Assembly: GCA_934351835.1 (NCBI GenBank)
Contig: CAKRJP010000002.1
Span: forward strand, 140,403-204,402
Source of the DNA: an uncultured Lachnospiraceae bacterium
Lineage (GTDB): Bacteria; Bacillota; Clostridia; Lachnospirales; Lachnospiraceae
DNA length: 64,000 nt
Direction of reading: 5' to 3'
Position numbers and translations under genes: made by a program. Shown here in pieces: positions 59,813 to 64,000 of this stretch. The stretch's first letter is position 1, and every line of letters begins with the position of its first letter. Under the pieces are notes generated by a model. The model searched no databases and had not been told where the DNA came from. It worked only from the letters and a program-made list of their open reading frames with translations.

Positions 59813-61203
59813 TTCACACCCTCACGAGTATCTTTCAAAATGATACCCTTTGCTAACAGTTCATCTCGGATCGCATCTGCTCTCGCAAAATCTTTTGCCT
59901 TACGTGCAGCCTGTCGTTCCTCAATCAACTTCTCGATTTCTTCGTCTAAGACTTCTTCTTTTTTATCCACGATCAGCCCTAATACATCCGCCAATTTTAC
60001 CAGACGGTCTAATAAGTTCTGTAAATATTCTTTGGAACTGTTTTCATCCGTCTGCGTATTTATATATTTTACCAGATCAAAGATTGCTGCGATTGCATCT
60101 GCTGTATTAAAGTCATCTTCCATCGCACGTTCAAAGTCTTTCACAAACTCTTCGGTCTTCTCAAACGCAGCCTTTTCATCTTCTGTCATCACATCTGTCT
60201 TAGCGTTGGATAACAGATACTTTAGATTATCTGCTGCATTCACAATACGTTCTAATCCGTTCTTAGATGCTTCCATAAGTTCTGCGCTGAAGTTTAATGG
60301 GCTTCTGTAATGTGCACTTAACATAAAGAAACGAAGCACCTGCAGATCATACTGTTCGCTGATCTCGCGGACGGTACGAAAGTTACCGAGAGATTTGCTC
60401 ATCTTATGGTTATCAATATTTAAAAATGCGTTATGCAACCAGTATTTTGCAAATTCTTTACCATTGGCTGCTTCGCTCTGAGCGATTTCATTCTCATGGT
60501 GTGGAAATACCAGATCTTCTCCACCTGCATGAATATCAATCTGCTCTCCCAGATATTTCTTAGACATCTCAGAACACTCAATATGCCATCCCGGACGTCC
60601 GTCAGACCATGGAGATGGCCATGCAGGTTCTCCCTCTTTCTTAGGTTTCCAGAGTACAAAATCTAAAGGATCTTCTTTCTCTTCCTCCCCCGTTACCAGC
60701 AGGGAACGTTCTCCGGAACGCAGGTCATCCAGATTCTTATGGGAAAGTTTTCCATAATCTTTAAACTGTCTGGTACGATAGTAAACCGTTCCGTTCTTTT
60801 CGTACGCGTAGCCTTTATCGATCAATGTCTGGATCATGTCTACCATTCCCGGGATTTCTTCCGTTGCCAGAGGATTCGTCGTCGCCGGCTCGATATTCAT
60901 TCCATTCATATCTTTCTTACATTCTTCAATATAGCGCTTGGAAATCTCTTCCGCACTTACACCTTCTTCGTTTGCCTTCTTGATGATCTTGTCATCAACA
61001 TCTGTAAAGTTAGATACAAAATTTACATCGTATCCTTTATATTCAAAATATCTGCGCACCGTATCAAATACGATCATTGGTCTTGCATTTCCAATATGAA
61101 TAAAATTGTATACGGTAGGCCCGCAGACATACATCTTTACCTTGCCTTCTTCCAATGGCACAAATTCTTCTTTGCTCTTGGACATTGTATTATATAATCT
61201 CAT
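59797..61203 (-). CDS. cysS: Cysteinyl-tRNA synthetase
   Basis: The 468-residue class I enzyme has the HIGH-type motif in YVCGPTVYNFIHIGNARP with a zinc-binding Cys, the ERHH-like zinc ligands in PSPWSDGRPGWHIECSEMS, and KMSKSLGNF. The ATG at 61203, 6 nt after GGAGGAG, is preferred to the in-frame start at 61221. The leader is only about 20 nt, so there is no T-box. First gene of cysS-mrnC-rlmB-sigH. Confidence 0.97.
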   Translation of the reverse strand: MRLYNTMSKSKEEFVPLEEGKVKMYVCGPTVYNFIHIGNARPMIVFDTVRRYFEYKGYDVNFVSNFTDVDDKIIKKANEEGVSAEEISKRYIEECKKDMNGMNIEPATTNPLATEEIPGMVDMIQTLIDKGYAYEKNGTVYYRTRQFKDYGKLSHKNLDDLRSGERSLLVTGEEEKEDPLDFVLWKPKKEGEPAWPSPWSDGRPGWHIECSEMSKKYLGEQIDIHAGGEDLVFPHHENEIAQSEAANGKEFAKYWLHNAFLNIDNHKMSKSLGNFRTVREISEQYDLQVLRFFMLSAHYRSPLNFSAELMEASKNGLERIVNAADNLKYLLSNAKTDVMTEDEKAAFEKTEEFVKDFERAMEDDFNTADAIAAIFDLVKYINTQTDENSSKEYLQNLLDRLVKLADVLGLIVDKKEEVLDEEIEKLIEERQAARKAKDFARADAIRDELLAKGIILKDTREGVKWTRA

Positions 61204-61225
61204 GCTCTCTCCTCCTAACACAGAA

Positions 61226-61254
61226 ATATTATGCGAAAATCATATTTTTGTCAA
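61226..61254 (-). promoter_or_regulatory. Promoter of the cysS-mrnC-rlmB-sigH operon
   Basis: TTGACA (61249-61254) and TAATAT (61226-61231) on the minus strand have a 17-nt spacer; the start would be near 61219, a few bases before the ribosome site. Confidence 0.75.
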
Positions 61255-61351
61255 CATCTCACCAACCTAATATACAGTTTCTGTAACCCATGATTACAAC
61301 CGGCAAATATCTCCCAATACTGTAAGTAAATCAGCGATATTTTTCATATAG

Positions 61352-62365
61352 TTATACCATCTCATTCAAATATATTTGTTTTATCGGCACCAGTTTCTTT
61401 AGCTCACCCTTCAGGCGTTCCGTCATCATCACGCCTTCTTCCCTGCAGAGTTCTTCTGGTGTTTTCACCCCGAAAAGGAGTTCAGCAAGTGCAGCAATTG
61501 TAAGAGTTCCCTCACTGTTCTTTTGCAATCCCTCCATTAAAAGAACACCCGAAAATTCTGTCCCGGTAACCGTCATGCAACAATTATTTTCCTCTATCAG
61601 GGAATCTGTCACCGTAAAACATGCTGCCATTAAAGTCTTCAATTTCATCGACATCAGCATCCGCTTTACATCTACAATTCTAATCATGATCTTAGGTCTC
61701 TGTTTCATGGTTTCTTCCAGCGTCTCTTCCGGTGGATAATAATATTCACATCCCGTGATCTGTCCGTCATTTTCTTTCACAAATATCTTACCACCGTCAC
61801 ACGCATATGCTCTTTGCATACGCTCATAGTACTTTTTATCACGCACCGTATACAGCTGATAATGATCTTTCAAATACTTTTCCGCACACTGTGCCAGCAA
61901 TTCACACTGTTCCTGCTGAAGTTCCGTCTTAGTTTCCTCTGTTTTTTCAACTTTTTCCTCACACCACGGAATCTCCTGTTTACACACAGTCCGAAAATCA
62001 TATGGAAGGTAAATATCTTCTTTCGCCGGCATCAAATAAGTAAACGGTTTTCCCTCCTGATACATATCAGATAACGCACATTTCAGAAGTGCTGCCATAT
62101 ATCCACGCCTTCTGTATTCTTTTTTCGTAGCAACCGCTACAATATAATCGAGCTGATTGTTCTCTCCATTCAGACTGATCTCGTATGGATTCAAATGTAG
62201 CATCGCACAGATACGTGCTTCATCCTCTACAACATAAATCCGATTGTCTTCTGTAACCTCTGTATAATAATAGTCTACAAATGCAACGCTGTCTTCCGGG
62301 AATGCTTCTTCATACAAGCTTCTGGTATTTTTATGCTCTTCCGGCAATAACTTTCGTACCTGCAT
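61352..62365 (-). CDS. GNAT N-acetyltransferase (Eis-like, with SCP2-type C-terminal domain)
   Basis: The 337-residue protein has an N-terminal GNAT domain. The acetyl-CoA loop is EYRRRGYMAALLKCAL near residue 85, preceded by QLDYIVAVAT. A second, degenerate GNAT half (about 150-230) and a C-terminal SCP2-like sterol-carrier fold (about 235-335; RIVDVKRMLMSM, LTIAALAELLFGVKTPEELC) follow. This three-part layout matches Eis-type acetyltransferases. The substrate is unknown. It lies 3 nt after ispF in the same unit. Confidence 0.87.
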   Translation of the reverse strand: MQVRKLLPEEHKNTRSLYEEAFPEDSVAFVDYYYTEVTEDNRIYVVEDEARICAMLHLNPYEISLNGENNQLDYIVAVATKKEYRRRGYMAALLKCALSDMYQEGKPFTYLMPAKEDIYLPYDFRTVCKQEIPWCEEKVEKTEETKTELQQEQCELLAQCAEKYLKDHYQLYTVRDKKYYERMQRAYACDGGKIFVKENDGQITGCEYYYPPEETLEETMKQRPKIMIRIVDVKRMLMSMKLKTLMAACFTVTDSLIEENNCCMTVTGTEFSGVLLMEGLQKNSEGTLTIAALAELLFGVKTPEELCREEGVMMTERLKGELKKLVPIKQIYLNEMV

Positions 62366-62368
62366 CTT

Positions 62369-62920
62369 CTACTCTCCCATCTTACGGCATCCGCCGCATC
62401 CTGCACATCCGTTCACGCTATCTCCGCCCACCGCATAACTGTAATTTGCAATAGTTTCTAAACTTGCGATTGCCTGTGATGAAATACCCTCACCGGTTCC
62501 GGTAAATCCAAGTCCCTCCTCTGTAGTTGCTTTGATATTGACCTGATCAATATCAATCTTTAATGCCTCTGCAACGTTCTTTCGCATCTGTTCGATATGC
62601 GGTGCCATCTTTGGTTTCTGTGCAATGATCGTAGCATCAATATTTCCAATCACATATAATTTTTCTTCGATCAAATTTCCAACATGCTCCAAAAGTTTTA
62701 TACTGGAAATTCCTTTATATGCAGGATCTGTATCCGGGAAGTGTTTTCCGATATCCCCAAGTGCAGCAGCGCCTAACAAAGCATCCATGATCGCATGCAG
62801 CAAAACATCCGCATCCGAATGTCCCAGCAGTCCTTTCTCATATGGGATCTCAACGCCTCCCAGAATTAGTTTTCTGCCTTCCACCAGTTTATGAACATCA
62901 TATCCTAATCCAACACGCAT
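62369..62920 (-). CDS. ispF: 2-C-methyl-D-erythritol 2,4-cyclodiphosphate synthase with Cys-rich tail
   Basis: IspF forms the cyclic diphosphate in the non-mevalonate isoprenoid pathway. The zinc and substrate motifs are present: GLGYDVHKLVEGR (Asp and His), GLLGHSDADVLLHA, GDIGKHFPDTDPAYKG, and the terminal ATTEEGLGFTGTGEGI. The usual length is about 157 residues; here 183. The extra ~25 residues end in NGCAGCGGCRK, a cluster of three Cys in CxxCxxC spacing that is not part of the enzyme fold. Its role is unknown. Confidence 0.95.
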   Translation of the reverse strand: MRVGLGYDVHKLVEGRKLILGGVEIPYEKGLLGHSDADVLLHAIMDALLGAAALGDIGKHFPDTDPAYKGISSIKLLEHVGNLIEEKLYVIGNIDATIIAQKPKMAPHIEQMRKNVAEALKIDIDQVNIKATTEEGLGFTGTGEGISSQAIASLETIANYSYAVGGDSVNGCAGCGGCRKMGE

Positions 62921-62952
62921 GAATTCTGCTCCTTTTCTTTCCTGTTCTATGA

Positions 62953-63249
62953 TCAGTCGAGAGACTCCGCAGATTTCTCTGTATCAATCTCTTCATCGTC
63001 TGTAGTCGACTCTGTTTCTTCTGTCTCGTCTTTTCCATCTGTCTGATGTATATAGTCATTCTTGATGTAATGGCTCACACTATATCCAAACAATGCCACT
63101 CCTATCGCCAAAAATGCAAGTCCTACACTTACAAACATCATCATATTGTCCGGCTGATCCTTTAACATCGTCTTTACCAGTCCAAATCCTACATACGCCA
63201 GATATCCACCTGCCAATGCTCTGAGAACTGTCCTTGTTCTATCACTCAC
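62953..63249 (-). CDS. Small two-helix membrane protein with acidic tail
   Basis: A 98-residue protein starting with GTG at 63249 behind GGAGG. Two transmembrane helices (about 10-27 and 36-58) are followed by a hydrophilic Asp/Glu/Thr-rich tail. I do not recognise a family. It is 32 nt upstream of ispF and may be co-transcribed. Confidence 0.65.
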   Translation of the reverse strand: MSDRTRTVLRALAGGYLAYVGFGLVKTMLKDQPDNMMMFVSVGLAFLAIGVALFGYSVSHYIKNDYIHQTDGKDETEETESTTDDEEIDTEKSAESLD

Positions 63250-63354
63250 GCCTCATCCTCCTGCGAATTTTATTATAATGTTTAGATTTTCCTGGGTCTT
63301 ACATCCACTTATGAGCAAACTCTTGCGGATTAAGACCTTTTAATCCTGATATCG

Positions 63355-63573
63355 TTAGATTGTTATATCGTAGCCGTAGCCACCCATGCTCATGAGCATC
63401 TCTTCGATTCCGCTCATATTGCCCACACAGAACAGGCTCTCGCTATTTGGATATGAACACCAAAAAACTCCATCCTCATCTTCGTAAAATTCGATACCGC
63501 TGCCATAGTATGCTTCAAATGCTTCCTGACATACATCCGACATCTCTAATTGATATTTTTTCATGTGTTCCAT
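63355..63573 (-). CDS. Small hypothetical protein
   Basis: A 72-residue acidic, soluble protein with aromatic and Glu/Asp-rich segments (EAYYGSGIEFYEDEDG) and two or three Cys. A strong GGAGG lies 7 nt before the ATG at 63573. No family is recognised. The stretch 63574-63760 upstream is AT-rich and shows no gene. Confidence 0.6.
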   Translation of the reverse strand: MEHMKKYQLEMSDVCQEAFEAYYGSGIEFYEDEDGVFWCSYPNSESLFCVGNMSGIEEMLMSMGGYGYDITI

Positions 63574-63765
63574 AATTATGCCTCCTATTATGATAAATCC
63601 GTATTTTTCGACAAATTTACATCATATAATTTTATCACACATTCTATATAGTTTCAATTTTTTTAGTCTTGTTTTCGCATCTTATGATTTTAATAGTTCT
63701 ATGCACTTTCTATTTCCTTCTTTTTCACTTTTTCTGCATAAAAATAATTTTTTTTGAAAAAGTTG

Positions 63766-63795
63766 TTGACAAACCATGAATTATAATTATATAAT
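63766..63795 (+). promoter_or_regulatory. Promoter of the tRNA-Val/tRNA-Met cluster
   Basis: TTGACA (63766-63771) and TATAAT (63790-63795) with an 18-nt spacer precede tRNA-Val by about 36 nt. Both boxes match the consensus. Confidence 0.8.
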
Positions 63796-63831
63796 AGCAA
63801 AGCAAGTTCGCGATAGGAACTTACATAATAT

Positions 63832-63904
63832 GGGATCATAGCTCAGCTGGGAGAGCACCTGCCTTACAAGCAGGGGGTCATAGGTTCGAGCCCTATTGGT
63901 CCCA
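63832..63904 (+). tRNA. tRNA-Val (anticodon TAC)
   Basis: A full cloverleaf: acceptor GGGATCA with TGGTCCC, D-arm GCTC/GAGC, anticodon loop CTTACAA giving TAC, variable loop GGGTC and T-loop TTCGAGC. CCA is not encoded. Confidence 0.95.
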
Positions 63905-63927
63905 CTACAACATTTTTGTTGTGATAT

Positions 63928-64000
63928 GGCGGGATAGCTCAGTTGGCTAGAGCACACGGTTCATACCCGTGGTGTCGCTGGTTCAAATCCAGTTCCCGCT
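63928..64000 (+). tRNA. tRNA-Met (anticodon CAT), end cut by window
   Basis: Acceptor GGCGGGA pairs with TCCCGCT at the window edge, D-arm GCTC/GAGC, anticodon loop TTCATAC giving CAT, T-loop TTCAAAT. The elongator-type acceptor and D-arm argue against the initiator. The discriminator base lies beyond the window. A short hairpin (ACAACA/TGTTGT) separates it from tRNA-Val. Confidence 0.92.

Noticed and set aside
61204..61351. T-box leader for cysS
   Set aside because: The promoter lies about 20 nt before the ribosome site, leaving no room for a T-box, and no GGTACCGCG-like motif is present.

Overview
This window comes from a low-GC, spore-forming, strictly anaerobic Firmicute, most likely a gut Lachnospiraceae; the genus cannot be fixed from the sequence. 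The evidence is SigH, a SpoVAF/GerA-type protein and an isolated Spo0A DNA-binding domain (sporulation), [FeFe]-hydrogenase maturases (anaerobic H2 metabolism), T-box and cobalamin riboswitch leaders, a class B sortase pilus locus and clostridial ChW repeats. Most genes lie on the minus strand in long, tightly packed operons with strong Shine-Dalgarno sites.

Layout. 0-2.8 kb: the 5' tip and attenuated leader of infC, an NSS-family Na+ symporter and a DegV protein. 2.8-11.7 kb: a cobalamin-riboswitch-controlled operon of a 1,680-residue secreted multidomain protein, a lipoprotein binding protein, a FecCD permease and an ATPase. This is probably a corrinoid uptake system with an unusual surface receptor that carries a half-copy of the binding protein at its C-terminus. 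11.7-16.9 kb: a SpoVAF-like protein, dUTPase, and a tryptophan ABC transporter under a T-box whose specifier codon is UGG.

16.9-33.0 kb is the most striking part. A single promoter and an attenuator-like terminator precede a compact run of genes: a NifH-like Fe protein, two nitrogenase component-1-like proteins, HypF-HypC-HypD-HypE, a TM1266-type regulator, a second pair of component-1-like proteins, HydF, an aspartase-like lyase and HydE, followed by cyclodeaminase (FchA) and FolD. There is no HypA/HypB, no HydG, no hydrogenase structural subunit and no canonical nifDKENB. The set combines the Fe(CN)2CO-making part of [NiFe] maturation, part of [FeFe] maturation and a duplicated nitrogenase-like redox machine, and looks like an undescribed metallocofactor assembly or reductase system.

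33-39 kb: a Spo0A_C-only regulator, an XRE regulator with a degenerate S24-like tail, and a sortase-B pilus operon (adhesin, SipA-like inactive signal peptidase, major pilin, sortase). 39-49 kb: MATE transporter, mutarotase, a C1 protease with six ChW repeats, DapB, a small decayed patch with a YoeB remnant, MetA (acetyl-CoA type by residue E111), an AI-2E-family membrane protein, and DUF1540 and SEC-C proteins. 49-64 kb: mostly housekeeping genes (purA, cls, a MocR regulator, glnS, a Nudix hydrolase, sigH, rlmB, mrnC, cysS, ispF), with tRNA-Thr, tRNA-Val and tRNA-Met; the last is cut by the window edge. All functions are read from sequence motifs and context only; no database search was run.
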